A stretch of DNA of 64,000 nucleotides. Origin: Ariolimax columbianus (taxonomy: Eukaryota > Mollusca > Gastropoda > Stylommatophora > Arionidae). A program made the position numbers and the translations under genes. The notes under the pieces were generated by a model, which did no database searches, was not told the origin of the DNA, and saw only the letters and a program-made list of their open reading frames with translations. Shown here one piece after another: positions 41,835-53,423 of the stretch (position 1 is its first letter; the number at the start of each line of letters is the position of its first letter). The stretch is taken from positions 24,625,848-24,689,847 of the forward strand of contig JAVGWX010000018.1 of assembly GCA_036924085.1 (NCBI GenBank), in the 5' to 3' direction.

Positions 41835-44205
41835 AGCACTTCAATATAATGTCATCTGTCCCCATGTTAACAGACTAGCACTGAGATATAATGTCATCTG
41901 TCCCCATGTTAACAGACTAGCACCGAGATATAATGTCATCTGTCCCCAAATTAACAGACCAGCACCAATATATTATGTCGTCTATCCCCATGACAGACCA
42001 GCACCAAGATATAATGTCATATGTCCCCAAGTTAACAGAACAGCACCGAGATATAACGTCATCTGTCCCAATGGTAACAGACCAGCACTTAGATATAATG
42101 TCAACTGTCCCCATGTTAACAGACCTGCATCGAGATATAACGTCATCTGTCCCCATTTTAACAGACCAGCACCGAGATATGTCATATGTCCCCATGTTAA
42201 CAGACCATCACCAAGATATAATGTCATATGTCCCCATGTTAACAGACCAACACTTAGATATAATGTCATCTGTCCCCATGTTAACAGACCAACACTTAGA
42301 TATAATGTCATCTGTCCCCATGTTAACAGACCAGCTCCAAGATATAATGTCATCTGTCCCCATGCTAACAGACCAGCACTGAGAAATGTTATCTGTCAGC
42401 ATGTTAACAGACCAGCACCGAGATATAATTTCAACTGTCGCCATGTTAACAGACCAGCACCAAGATATAATGTGATCTGTCACCATGTTAACAGACCAGC
42501 ACCAAGACATAATGTCATCTGTCCCCATGTTAACAGACCAGCATCGAGATATAACGTCATCTGTCCCCATTTTAACAGACCAGCACCGAGATATGTCATA
42601 TGTCCCCATGTTAACAGACCATCACCAAGATATAATGTTATATGTCCCCATGTTAACAGACCAACACTTAGATATAATGTCATCTGTCCCCATGTTAACA
42701 GACCAACACTTAGATATAATGTCATCTGTCCCCATGCTAACAGACCAGCACTGAAAAATGTTATCTGTCAGCATGTTAACAGACCAGCACCGAGATATAA
42801 TTTCAACTGTCGCCATGTTAACAGACCAGCACCAAGATATAATGTGATCTGTCACCATGTTAACAGACCAGCACTGAGACATAATGTCATCTGTCCCCAT
42901 GTTAACAGACCAGCATCGAGATATAACGTCATCTGTCCCCATTTTAACAGACCAGCACCAAGATATGTCATACGTCCCCATGTTAACAGACCAGCGCTTA
43001 GATATAATGTCATCTGTCCCCATGTTAACAGATCAGCACAAAGATATGTCATATGTCTCCATGTTAACTGACCAGCACTGAGATATGTTATCTGTCCCCA
43101 TGTTAACAGACCATCACCAAGATATAATGTCATATGTCCCCATGTTAACAGACCAACACTTAGATATAATGTCATCTGTCCCCATGTTAACAGACCAACA
43201 CTTAGATATAATGTCATCTGTCCCCATGTTAACAGACCAACACTTAGATATAATGTCATCTGTCCCCATGTTAACAGACCAGCTCCAAGATATAATGTCA
43301 TCTGTCCCCATGCTAACAGACCAGCACTGAGAAATGTTATCTGTCAGCATGTTAACAGACCAGCACCGAGATATAATTTCAACTGTCGCCATGTTAACAG
43401 ACCAGCACCAAGATATAATGTGATCTGTCACCATGTTAACAGACCAGCACCAAGACATAATGTCATCTGTCCCCATGTTAACAGACCAGCATCGAGATAT
43501 AACGTCATCTGTCCCCATTTTAACAGACCAGCACCGAGATATGTCATATTTCCCCATGTTAACAGACCATCACCAAGATATAATGTTATATGTCCCCATG
43601 TTAACAGACCAACACTTAGATATAATGTCATCTGTCCCCATGTTAACAGACCAACACTTAGATATAATGTCATCTGTCCCCATGCTAACAGACCAGCACT
43701 GAAAAATGTTATCTGTCAGCATGTTAACAGACCAGCACCGAGATATAATTTCAACTGTCGCCATGTTAACAGACCAGCACCAAGATATAATGTGATCTGT
43801 CACCATGTTAACAGACCAGCACTGAGACATAATGTCATCTGTCCCCATGTTAACAGACCAGCACCGAGATATAATTTCAACTGTCGCCATGTTAACAGAC
43901 CAGCACCAAGATATAATGTGATCTGTCACCATGTTAACAGACCAGCACTGAGACATAATGTCATATGTCCCCATGTTAACAGACCAGCATCGAGATATAA
44001 CGTCATCTGTCCCCATTTTAACAGACCAGCACCAAGATATGTCATACGTCCCCATGTTAACAGACCAGCACTTAGATATAATGTCATCTGTCCCCATGTT
44101 AACAGATCAGATCAAAGATATGTCATCTGTCCCCATGTTAACTGACCAGCACTGAGATATGTTATCTGTCCCCATGTTAACAGATCAGCACCGAGATATA
44201 ATGAC
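41835..44205. repeat. 42-bp minisatellite with higher-order structure, left arm
   Basis: About 57 units, reverse of the units at 26745. The marker CTGTCAGCATGTTAAC occurs at 42393, 42765, 43341 and 43713: spacings 372, 576 and 372, so a 948-bp block made of two sub-blocks is repeated. The mirrored array (52065-52868) is about 1.55 kb shorter and lacks this structure. Open frames up to 421 codons (41806-43071, YNVICPHVNRPAPR repeats) result from the period. Confidence 0.92.
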
Positions 44206-44329
44206 ATACCTATAAACTTTCTTTGCACATATTCATAGACTGACACCAATCTTTGTTCTGCGGTTTATTTGTATCCACATTTCAACAGATATAGACTGAT
44301 GAAGAATTTTACTGTCCTAAGTGATTATG

Positions 44330-44575
44330 GTGTGGGCTAGTGGTTAATTGACACGGCTTACAACCCAAAGGTGCTGGGTTCGATACCCATCACAGCACCG
44401 GCCGTTACCCTGAGGAAGCAAATCCTTAGAAAATGCAAGTGAAAGCAGACACTAAAATAAAATGCATGCAAAAGTCGGATGCACTGGGCTAACAGGTGCA
44501 AAATAAAAACCATAGTGCAACGCACACCGCTTTGGGGGATAGAGAAATAAGGCAAATGTCAACAACAACATTTTT
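44330..44575 (+). mobile_element. tRNA-derived SINE
   Basis: The plus-strand head has TGGGCTAGTGGTTAATTGAC (box A region) and GGGTTCGATACCCATC (box B). The body follows, with CAACAACAAC near the end. Orthologous with 26383-26610 (-) and 51700-51945 (-) in the segmental copies. Confidence 0.75.
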
Positions 44576-44814
44576 TAAAAATACTGTCCTAAGCAGTATC
44601 TTATCAACCACATGTTTACAGACCGGTGAATTAATACAAGTGTATAAATTAATTTAGTTGTCTTTTTTTCTAATCACAAACCGGCCCCTATGGTCAACTC
44701 AGCTACAGAAATCTGGGAAGTAAAGGCGGCTGGCGTGATGCTGATGACATCATCCACTATATGCCGTTGGTTAAAAAATAATATGGGCCTAACACCATAT
44801 TTTCTATACGCCGC

Positions 44815-45115
44815 ATAGCGTGACAGGATCTTTTATAAATTAATTAATGGAAAGGACATATTAGACTATACCAAGTTTTTAAAACATGGCCGGCTACAAG
44901 AACAAGAGGGCACAGCTATAAATTGTTTAAAGATAGGTCCATATTAGATATTAGGAAATATTTTTGTAGTGAGAAAGTGGTGAGTTCTTGAAATGCATTG
45001 CCGCAGGATGTAGAAGAAGTAGATTCAGTTAATGAATTCACAAATAGCAATAAACTGGTTGTGTACATACTCTGCAGAGCCTTCTGAACCAGTACAATGA
45101 AGTTAAGTTAAGGCC
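44815..45115 (+). mobile_element. CR1-like LINE 3' end (left arm)
   Basis: Plus strand: FYKLINGKDILDYTKF, then fragments corresponding to HSYKLFKDRS and DIRKYFF-type motifs in shifted frames, and AGTTAAGTTAAGG as tail. Frameshifted. It is orthologous to 25735 and 51155. Confidence 0.8.
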
Positions 45116-45129
45116 AATCATGAACATTA

Positions 45130-45620
45130 GTGTCCCCATAGTATCTTAACAGACACCATGTTAACAGATTCACACCGAACTTTAAGGTCGTACATAGTAC
45201 CTTACTGTCAGCAGGACAAAAGATGTAAGCCAACACCGAGCTTTAAGGTTCTATATAGTATCAGTATGACAAAACATGTTAGCCTACCCGCAGCGTTAAG
45301 GTCCTATATAGTATCAGTATCAGCATGACAAAATATGTAAGGCTAAGGCAACCCCCAGCGTGAGAGTCCTATATAGTATCAGTATCAGCATGACAAAAGA
45401 TGTAATCCAACCCCCATCGTTAAGGTCCTATATAGTATCAGTATCAGCATAACAAAAGATGTAAGCCAACCCCCAGCTTTAAGGTCCTATATAGTATCAG
45501 TATCAACATGACAAAAGATGTAAGCCAACTCCCAGCTTTAAGGTCCTAATAGTATCAGTATTGGCGTGACAAAAGATGTAAGTCAAAACCGAGCTTTAAG
45601 GTCCTGTATAGTATATTCCG
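45130..45620. repeat. About 60-bp minisatellite sub-array, left arm
   Basis: Units with TGACAAAAGATGTAAGCCAA and CTTTAAGGTCCTATATAGTA, reverse of 25190-25690. Unit length is irregular because a 'CAGTAT' dinucleotide pair is gained or lost. Confidence 0.82.
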
Positions 45621-46014
45621 ACTCACATGCTAACAGACCAAAGGTGAGCTCTACTGTTACTACCAACAAATTTAACAAACAAATACCAGTATTATCTTAC
45701 TACTGACATAGAGACATCAAAACATCAGCAGAAATAATTAAATACACCAATGGAGAAAATACCCAATTCTACAGGAATACTTATTTTGTAGCGAAGTGAG
45801 ATGTCAGATGTAGTCAGAGAGTGCGAAGCTAAGGCAATAGTTGCTGTGCAGCAACTCTGATCTGGTGAAGACTACAGACATCATCATGACAACTGGTCTG
45901 TAGATATAACATGACCAAAGGATCCTGAAAGCAAAGAAGAAAGAATACTTTTAACATGTAAGTGGACCAAAATTGAGCGTTAATGTCCTACATATAATCA
46001 CTTTAACCACATGT
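45621..46014. other. Block shared by three segmental copies
   Basis: Matches 23455-23830 and 50390-50660. It contains the reverse-strand version of the candidate exon (acceptor CTTTGCTTTCAG reading down from about 45933), open to QQLLP. Confidence 0.5.
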
Positions 46015-46560
46015 CAACAGCCCAGCACTAAGTTTTAATCTACTACATAGTATTTTACTATCCACATGTTAGCAGACTGACAAAAAGTTTTAATCTACTA
46101 CATAGTATTTTACTATCCACATGTTAGCAGACTGACACCAAGTTTTAATCTACTACATAGTATTTTACTATCCACATGTTAGTAGACTTACACCAAGTTT
46201 TAATCTACTACATAGTATCTTACTATCCACAAGTTAACACATCAACACCAGTCTTTAAATTCATACACACTATCTTACTATCCACAAGTTAACACATCAA
46301 CACCAGTCTTTAAATTCCTACATAGTATCTTACTATCCACAAGTTAACACATCAACACCAGTCTTTAAGTTCCTACATAGTATCTCACTATCCACAAGTT
46401 AACAAATCAACACCAGTCTTTAAGTTCCTACATATTATCTTACTATCTCCAAGTTAACACATCAACACCAGTCTTTAAGTTCCTACATATTATCTTACTG
46501 TCCACAATTTAACACATCAACACCAGTCTTTCAGTTCCTACATATTATCTTGCTGTGAAC
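46015..46560. repeat. 55-bp minisatellite, left arm
   Basis: Reverse-oriented units with ATCTTACTATCCACAAGTTA and ACACATCAACACCAGTCTTT. About ten units, the last six to seven nearly identical. The right arm has about twelve fresh units (49577-50240) and segmental copy A only one or two. Confidence 0.88.
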
Positions 46561-46829
46561 ATGTTAACCTCAATAGCATTGAAGACTCTCAAAGCCTTAG
46601 GTTTGGACATTCCAACATTTAGAAATAAACCAACCTCCCACTGAGTTTGAAGTAGCTAAATTGTTGCATCAACAACAAAACCAAAACAAAGTGGTTCTGC
46701 AAGCAATTCTAAAGATGCATTTTTTAAAGAACCACCAGGAACAGTATGTAACATGTATTATAATGTTTATTAAAATTTGTATATAATGTAGAGCTTACAC
46801 ACACACACAAATATGTGTATGTGCAAATT

Positions 46830-47250
46830 AGTTAGTTAGTTTTCTTTCTACTTCTGCCGAGTTTAGCGTCGTGGGGCGCTTAAGTCGTCAATCCTGCGCC
46901 AAGGGCGTTGCGTCGGTCAATGTGAGCCCTTGTTGTTGCACAATCACTCTAATGTCATCTATCCACCTACCTCTTGGCCACCCCCTTACCCTGTAGCCAG
47001 ATCTACCAGCATTGTAAGCCACCAGTGGAAAATGATGAGGGTGCATTCTCATGAAATGACCAAACCAATTTATTTTCTGCCTGGAAATGTATTCGGCACA
47101 AGACGCAGTGCCGACCATATGTGCAAATATGTCTGATATAATAAGGTATGTATTACTACCAGGGCTTTGCCTTTTTGTGTCTGTTAATGGTGTCATTATT
47201 TGAATATACCAAATGTATACAACATGTAATTTCATCAATACACAGGACAG
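46830..47250 (-). mobile_element. LINE 3' fragment (left arm)
   Basis: Minus strand: ISRQKINWFGHFMRMHPHHF, SGYRVRGWPRGRWIDDIRVI and the tail TTAGTTAGTTAGTTTTC at 46829-46845. The minus-strand frame 46888-47238 is matched by 48896-49246 plus with one residue different near the end. Confidence 0.78.
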
Positions 47251-47561
47251 CAGCTGTTTGTTTACATTCTTGAATGTGCCAACTTATGCATGTTGTGAAC
47301 TAAAAAATTAACAATGAAATATCACACACTGGAATAAGATTCAGTTAGATTTTTACGCATTTCAAATGACATGTTATGAATATTACATTTACATTTATTC
47401 AGCAAACAGTGAACATGAACGATTCTATATCACTGGTCACACTGGTGTTATTATAATGATAGTAATGGGTGTGCTGTTCTCGAAAAAGTAAAGTTATTTA
47501 CAAAAATATACACACAGACATACACCCACACACACACACAAACACCACAGTCCCTGGCAAC

Positions 47562-48288
47562 ACGGAGGCATTTCTGTCTAAAACATGTATCTTCATCCAT
47601 CCATCGCCTCAGCATACGCCTGCATACAAATTTCCATACATTACCGACTCTCCCGCACACATAGTTGACATAGGTACTGATGCATACACATTTGTCCACA
47701 TGTACAAGCATACATACTATTTACATAAATATTTTCATCCTAGTACCTGTGTATTTACTTACACGCACAATACATTCTCGTTCACACTCATTCGTACAAA
47801 AATCCATATATATCTATCATTTGTTCCCAGGCGGTCCTTAGGTCTTGCCCAGAATATTCACAGATCCTGAAACATCTGGGCAAAGAACCTACTCATTCCC
47901 ATAAACAAAGATAGAAAACTGCCTGGGTTAAAGGTGTGCCCGTGGTAGAGAGCTCTACACCGACAGGTCCATACTAAGTATCTGAACTCTGCCAGTATTG
48001 TTAGGAGTTTATTTTGTGTGTCTTCTTCTTCTTCTTCTTCTTCGTACGCTGTCAGACGTCAACCTTTATTTTTTTCGAAAAAAGCAGCGGTCATCCTGAG
48101 GCTGTCGACACTGCCATAGAGCTTGTATAGTGTTACCACTGGTAATGGCCACATCTGCTTTCTTTGATCCTCGTATGTCGGGCAGTTTTGCAGCAGATGT
48201 TTAGCGGTCATTTTCCCAGTACCACACGAGCATTCGCCAGTGCCACCTATCTTCAATTTATTGAATAAATGGTACCTCAATCTATTGT
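47562..48288. other. Spacer between arms of the inverted repeat
   Basis: The first 450 bp or so (47562-48018) are present only once in the window and contain no recognised gene. They look like the original continuation of the left arm. The remainder is a truncated LINE (next entry). CCAGGGACTGTGGTG (reverse of 47545-47560) and CCAGGAACTGTGGTG (48290-48304) mark where arm homology begins. Confidence 0.7.
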
Positions 48289-48290
48289 GG
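48019..48290 (-). mobile_element. I-like LINE 3' fragment at the palindrome junction
   Basis: Tail TTCTTCTTCTTCTTCTTCG at 48026-48044. On the minus strand it reads NRLRYHLFNKLKIGGTGECS, then CGTGKMTAKHLLQNCPTYED and KLYGSVDSLRMTAAFFEK. It is truncated at about 48288, exactly where the right arm starts, and the last LINE bases GGCCAG are shared with the host sequence there. Confidence 0.82.
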
Positions 48291-48363
48291 CCAGGAACTG
48301 TGGTGTTTGTGTGGATGTGTGTGTGTGTGTGGGTGTATGTCTGTGTGTATATTTTTGTAAATA

Positions 48364-48640
48364 ACATGTAGAAATATATTTAGATATGCAGTTCATTAAT
48401 TTTTTGCTCTGGTTGCATTTTGCACAAAATCTCATTGCAAGATAATGACACATGTAAATGCAAAATGCGCCATTGAAGCGGGAAATAAAAACCTTAAAAT
48501 CTTATATTGCGTGTGTGCTACTTCATAAATGGTTCAGCGTTGGATATAATGAGTATATGTAAGCAAAGGTATGTGAACTTTTCTGTTATAAATTTCTCGA
48601 AGATTGTTAATCTCGCTGTGGATACCCAAACTTTAAACTT
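48364..48640. other. Segment present in right arm and copy A, missing in left arm
   Basis: About 277 bp. The left arm joins ...GTAAAGTT directly to ATTTAC..., with GTT shared at both ends of the missing piece. Bases 48505-48640 are also present in copy A (22147-22290), so the left arm has a deletion rather than the right arm an insertion. Confidence 0.75.
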
Positions 48641-48897
48641 TACTTTTTCGAGAACAGCACACCCATTACTAAATCATTATAATAACACCAGTGTGACCAG
48701 TGATTTAGAATCGTTCATGTTCACTGCTTGCTGAATAAATGTAAATGTAATATTCATAACATGTCATTTGAAATGCGTAAAAATCTAACTGAATCTTATT
48801 CCAGTGTGTGAATTTTCATTGTTAATTTTTTTAGTTCACAACATGCATAAGTTGGCACATTCAAGAATGTAAACAAACAGCTGCTGTCCTGTGTATT

Positions 48898-49310
48898 GAT
48901 GAAATTACATGTTGTATACATTTGGTATATTCAAATAATGACACCATTAACAGACACAAAAAGGCAAAGCCCTGGTAGTAATACATACCTTATTATATCA
49001 GACATATTTGCACATATGGTCGGCACTGCGTCTTGTGCCGAATACATTTCCAGGCAGAAAATAAATTGGTTTGGTCATTTCATGAGAATGCATCCTCATC
49101 ATTTTCCACTGGTGGCTTACAATGCTGGTAGATCTGGCTACAGGGTAAGGGGGTGGCCAAGAGGTAGGTGGATAGATGACATTAGAGTGATTGTGCAACA
49201 ACAAGGGCTCACATTGACCGACGCAACGCAATTGGCGCAGGATTGACGACTTAAGCGCCCCACGACGCTAAACTCGGCAGAAGTAGAAAGAAAACTAACT
49301 AACTAATTTG
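48898..49310 (+). mobile_element. LINE 3' fragment (right arm)
   Basis: Plus-strand mirror of 46830-47250 with tail AAAACTAACTAACTAA at 49292-49307. It reads openly from the start of the fragment to AQD. Confidence 0.78.
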
Positions 49311-49576
49311 CACATACACATATTTGTGTGTGTGTGTAAGCTCTACATTATATACAAATTTTAATAGACATTATAATACATTTTACATACTGTTCCTGGT
49401 GGTTCTTTAAAAAATGCAGCTTTAGAATTGCTTGCAGAACCACTTTGTTTTGGTTTTGTTGTTGATGCAACAATTTAGCTACTTCAAACTCAGTGGGAGG
49501 TTGGTTTATTTCTAAATGTTGGAATGTCCAAACCTAAGGCTTTGAGAGTCTTCAATGCTATTCAAGATAATATGTA

Positions 49577-50240
49577 GGAACTGAAAGACTGGTGTTGATG
49601 TGTTAAATTGTGGACAGTAAGATAATATGTAGGAACTTAAAGACTGGTGTTGATGTGTTAACTTGGAGATAGTAAGATAATATGTAGGAACTTAAAGACT
49701 GGTATTGATGTGTTAACTTGGAGATAGTAAGATAATATGTAGGAACTTAAAGACTGGTGTTGATGTGTTAACTTGTGGTTAGTAAGATATTATGTAGGAA
49801 TTTAAAGACTGGTGTTGATGTGTTAACTTGGAGATAGTAAGATAATATGTAGGAACTTAAAGACTGGTGTTGATGTGTTAACTTGTGGATAGTAAGATAC
49901 TATGAAGGAATTTAAAGACAGGTGTTGATGTGTTAACTTGTGGACAGTAAGATACTATGTAGGAACTTAAAGACTGGTGTTGATGTGTTAACTTGTGGAT
50001 AATAAGATACTATGTAGGAATTTAAAGACTGGTGTTGATTTGTTAACTTGTGGATAGTAAGATACTATGTAGGAATTTAAAGACTGGTGTTGATGTGTTA
50101 ACTTGTGGATAGTAAGATACTATGTAGGAATTTAAAGACTGGTGTTGATGTGTTAACTTGTGGATAGTAAGATACTATGTAGGAATTTAAAGACTGGTGT
50201 TGATGTGTTAACTTGTGGATAGTAAGATACTATGTAGTAG
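49577..50240. repeat. 55-bp minisatellite, right arm, 12 units
   Basis: GGAA starts at 49577, 49632, 49687, 49742, 49797, 49852 and so on, spaced 55 bp. Unit: GGAACTTAAAGACTGGTGTT, GATGTGTTAACTTGTGGATA, GTAAGATACTATGTA. Units with GGAGATAG and units with GTGGATAG cluster, which shows block-wise amplification. Confidence 0.93.
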
Positions 50241-50411
50241 ATCAAAACTTGGTGTCAGTCTGCTAACATGTGGATAGTAAAATACTATGTAGTAGATTAA
50301 AACTTAGTGCTGGGCTGTTGACATGTGGTTAAAGTGATTATATGTAGGACATTAACGCTCAATTTTGGTCCACTAACATGTTAAAAGTATTCTTTCTTCT
50401 TTGCTTTCAGG

Positions 50412-50462
50412 ATCCTTTGGTCATGTTATATCTACATACCAGTTGTCATGATGATGTCTGAA
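50412..50462 (+). pseudogene. Broken copy of the candidate exon
   Basis: The acceptor CTTCTTTGCTTTCAG is kept, but the frame DPLVMLYLHTSCHDDV is followed by TGA where the other two segmental copies have a Cys codon. Confidence 0.3.
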
Positions 50463-50699
50463 GTCTTCACCAGATCAGAGTTGCTGCACAGCAACTATTG
50501 CCTCGGCTCCGTACTCTCTGACTACATCTGACATCTCACTTCGCTACAAAATAAGTATTCCTGTAGAATTGGGTATTTTCTCCATTGGTGTATTTAATTA
50601 TTTCTGCTGATGTTTTGATGTCTCTATGTCAGTAGTAAGATAATACTGGTATTTGTTTGTTAAATTTGTGGGTAGTAACAGTAGAGCTCACCTTTGGTC

Positions 50700-51090
50700 T
50701 GTTAGCATGTGAGTAGGAAGATACTATATAGGACCTTAAAGCTCGGTTTTGGCTTACATTATTTGTCACGCCAATACTGATACTATTAGGACCTTAAAGC
50801 TGGGAGTTGGCTTACATCTTTTGTCATGTTGATACTGATACTATATAGGACCTTAAAGCTGGGGGTTGGCTTACATCTTTTGTTATGCTGATACTGATAC
50901 TATATAGGACTCTCACGCTGGGGATTGCCTTACATTTTTTGTCATGCTGATACTGATACTATATAGGACCTTAACGCTGGGAGTTGGCTAACATTTTTTG
51001 TTATACTGATACTATATAGAACCTTAAAGCTCGGTGTTGGCTTACATCTTTTGTCCTGCTGACAGTAAGGTACTATGTACGACCTTAAAG
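50700..51090. repeat. About 60-bp minisatellite sub-array, right arm
   Basis: Six to seven units with GGCTTACATCTTTTGTCATG, GATACTGATACTATATAGGA and CCTTAAAGCTGGGGG. Confidence 0.83.
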
Positions 51091-51154
51091 TTCGGTGTGA
51101 ATCTGTTAACATGGTGTCTGTTAAGATACTATGGGGACACTAATGTTCATGATT

Positions 51155-51460
51155 GGCCTTAACTTAACTTCATTGTACTGGTTCAGAAGGCTCTGCAGAG
51201 TATGTACACAACCAGTTTATTGCTATTTGTGAATTCATTAACTGACTCTACTTCTTCTACATCCTGCGGCAATGCATTTCAAGAACTCACCACTTTCTCC
51301 CTACAAAAATTTTTCCTAATATCTAATATGGACCTATCTTTAAACAATTTATAGCTGTGCCCTCTTGTTCTTGTAGCCGGCCATGTTTTAAAAACTTGGT
51401 ATAGTCTAATATATCCTTTCCATTAATTAATTTATAAAAGATCCTGTCACGCTATGCGGC
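51155..51460 (-). mobile_element. CR1-like LINE 3' end (right arm)
   Basis: Mirror of 44815-45115, with tail CCTTAACTTAACTTCATTG at 51158-51176 and CAACCAGTTTATTGCTATTT. Confidence 0.8.
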
Positions 51461-51699
51461 GTATAGGAAATATGGTGTTAGGCCCATATTATTTTGTAAC
51501 CAACGGCATATAGTGAATGATTTCGTCAGCATCACACCAGCCGCCTTTACTTCCCAGATTTCTGTAGCTGAGTTGACCATAGGGGCCGGTTTGTGATTAG
51601 AAAAAAAGACAACTAAATTAATTTATACACTTGTATTAATTCACCGGTCTGTAAACATGTGGTTGATAAGATACTGCTTAGGACAGTATTTTTTTAAAA

Positions 51700-51945
51700 T
51701 GTTGTTGTTGACATTTGCCTTATTTCTCTATCCCCCAAAGCGGTGTGCGTTGCACTATGGTTTTTATTTTGCACCTGTTAGCCCAGTGCATCCGACTTTT
51801 GCATGCATTTTATTTTAGTGTCTGCTTTCACTTGCATTTTCTAAGGATTTGCTTCCTCAGGGTAGCGGCCGGTGCTGTGATGGGTATCGAACCCAGCACC
51901 TTTGGGTTGTAAGCCATGTCAATTAACCACTACCCCACACCATAA
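51700..51945 (-). mobile_element. tRNA-derived SINE (right arm)
   Basis: Minus-strand head with box B region GATGGGTATCGAACCC (read as plus), mirror of 44330-44575 with a handful of substitutions. Confidence 0.73.
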
Positions 51946-52064
51946 TCACTTAGGACAGTAAAATTCTTCATCAGTCTATATCTGTTGAAATGTGGAAACA
52001 AAGAAACCGCAGAACAAAGATTGGTGTCAGTCTATGAATATGTGCAAAGAAAGTTTATAGGTAT

Positions 52065-52868
52065 GTCATTATATCTCGGTGCTGGTCTGTTAACATGGGG
52101 ACAGATGACATTATATCTAAGTGCTGGTCTGTTAACATGGGGACATATGACATATCTTGGTGCTGGTCTGTTAAAATGGGGACAGATGACGTTATATCTC
52201 GATGCTGGTCTGTTAACATGGGGACAGATCACATTATATCTTGGTGCTGGTCTGTTAACATGGCGACAGATGAAATTATATCTCGGTGCTGGTCTGTTAA
52301 CATGGGGACAGATAACATATCTCAGTGCTGGTCTGTTAACATGGGGACAGATGACATTATTTCTTGGAGCTGGTCTGTTAACATGGGGACAGATGACATT
52401 ATATCTAAGTGTTGGTTTGTTAACATGGGGACAGATGAAATTATATCTAAGTGTTAGTCTGTTAACATGGGGACAGATGACATTATATCTTGGTGATGGT
52501 CTGTTAACATGGGGACATATGACATATCTCAGTGCTGGTCTGTTAAAATGGGGACAGATGACGTTATATCTCGATGCAGGTCTGTTAACATGAGGACAGA
52601 TGACATTATATCTAAGTGCTGGTCTGTTACCATGGGGACAGATGACGTTATATCTCGGTGCTGTTCTGTTAACTTGGGGACATATGACATTATATCTTGG
52701 TGCTGGCCTGTCATGGGGACAGATGACATAATATATTGGTGCTGGTCTGTTAATATGGGGACATATGACATTATATCTCGGTGCTAGTCTGTTAACATGG
52801 GGACAGATGACATTATATCTCGGTGCTAGTCTGTTAACATGGGGACAGATGACATTATATCGAAGTGC
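52065..52868. repeat. 42-bp minisatellite, right arm, about 19 units
   Basis: Unit CTGTTAACATGGGGACAGAT plus GACATTATATCTCGGTGCTG and GT. Shorter than the left-arm version. Open frames in several registers, including a 412-codon minus-strand frame running into the purine tract. Confidence 0.92.
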
Positions 52869-52879
52869 TGGAAAAAAAT

Positions 52880-53100
52880 ATGTCGGTGGAGAAGGCTGAG
52901 GAGGAGAAGAAAAAGGTGGAGGAGGAGGTGGAGAGTTATAGAAAACAAAGAAGATGAGGAGGAGGTGTGGTAGGAGGTGAAAGAGAAGAAGAAAGAAGAA
53001 GTAGAAAAAGAAGAAGAAGTAGAAGAAAAAGAAGTAGAAGTAGAAAAAGAAGAAGAAGATGTAAAAGAAGAAGAAGACGTGGAAGAAGAAGAAGTCGCTC
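52880..53100 (+). repeat. Purine-rich GAA/GGA tract
   Basis: GAGGAGGAGGTGGAG- and GAAGAAGAAGTAGAAG-type sequence, about 220 bp, nearly all purines on the plus strand. Mirror of 41590-41834. Long purine tracts of this kind can form triplex structures. Confidence 0.85.
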
Positions 53101-53423
53101 ATATACGAAATGATCCGAACAAACCATCTCAAACGTAACAAAGAAATAACTTTATTAGCTTTCATCAGAACACAACTAATGCTTATCAAATATTGAAAAT
53201 CAAACATGAAAATAAATGGGATCAATATATATTCTGCGTCAAAGTTTCGGAACATGTTCCAAATGACCAACTTTGAACGGGTTGTTTAAAAGGGTTTACC
53301 GTACGTCTCCCTCCAAACATGGTGGTCTGTCTAAGACGTCTGTGATTACGGTACAGTTTGTTCTACAGATGGATGGATGAGTGCCGTGCTCTCATTCTGC
53401 CCCACTCAAAAATACCCCAGTCT
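53101..53423. other. Unique block of the arm
   Basis: Mirror of 41271-41589, no gene recognised. Confidence 0.4.

Larger units (their letters stand above)
30241..47561 (+). repeat. Left arm of giant inverted repeat
   Basis: The reverse complement of 30241-47561 corresponds to 48289-64000 throughout. 30241 pairs with 64000 and the arm may extend further left, because its partner would lie outside the window. Open frames in unique parts (33666-33968 with 60460-60762; 34761-34967 with 59461-59667; 35597-35830 with 58598-58831) give identical proteins. The sum of paired coordinates drifts from about 96134 near the centre to about 94241 at the edge, because the arrays differ in length between arms. 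Confidence 0.93.

Noticed and set aside
41806..43071. A 421-codon open frame with 14-residue repeats
   Set aside because: The 42-bp unit is a multiple of three and lacks stops, so several frames on both strands stay open. There is no independent sign of coding.
52032..53270. A 412-codon minus-strand frame
   Set aside because: It is made of the 42-bp array plus the pyrimidine tract and reads as Phe/Tyr runs and period repeats. It is a composition artefact.
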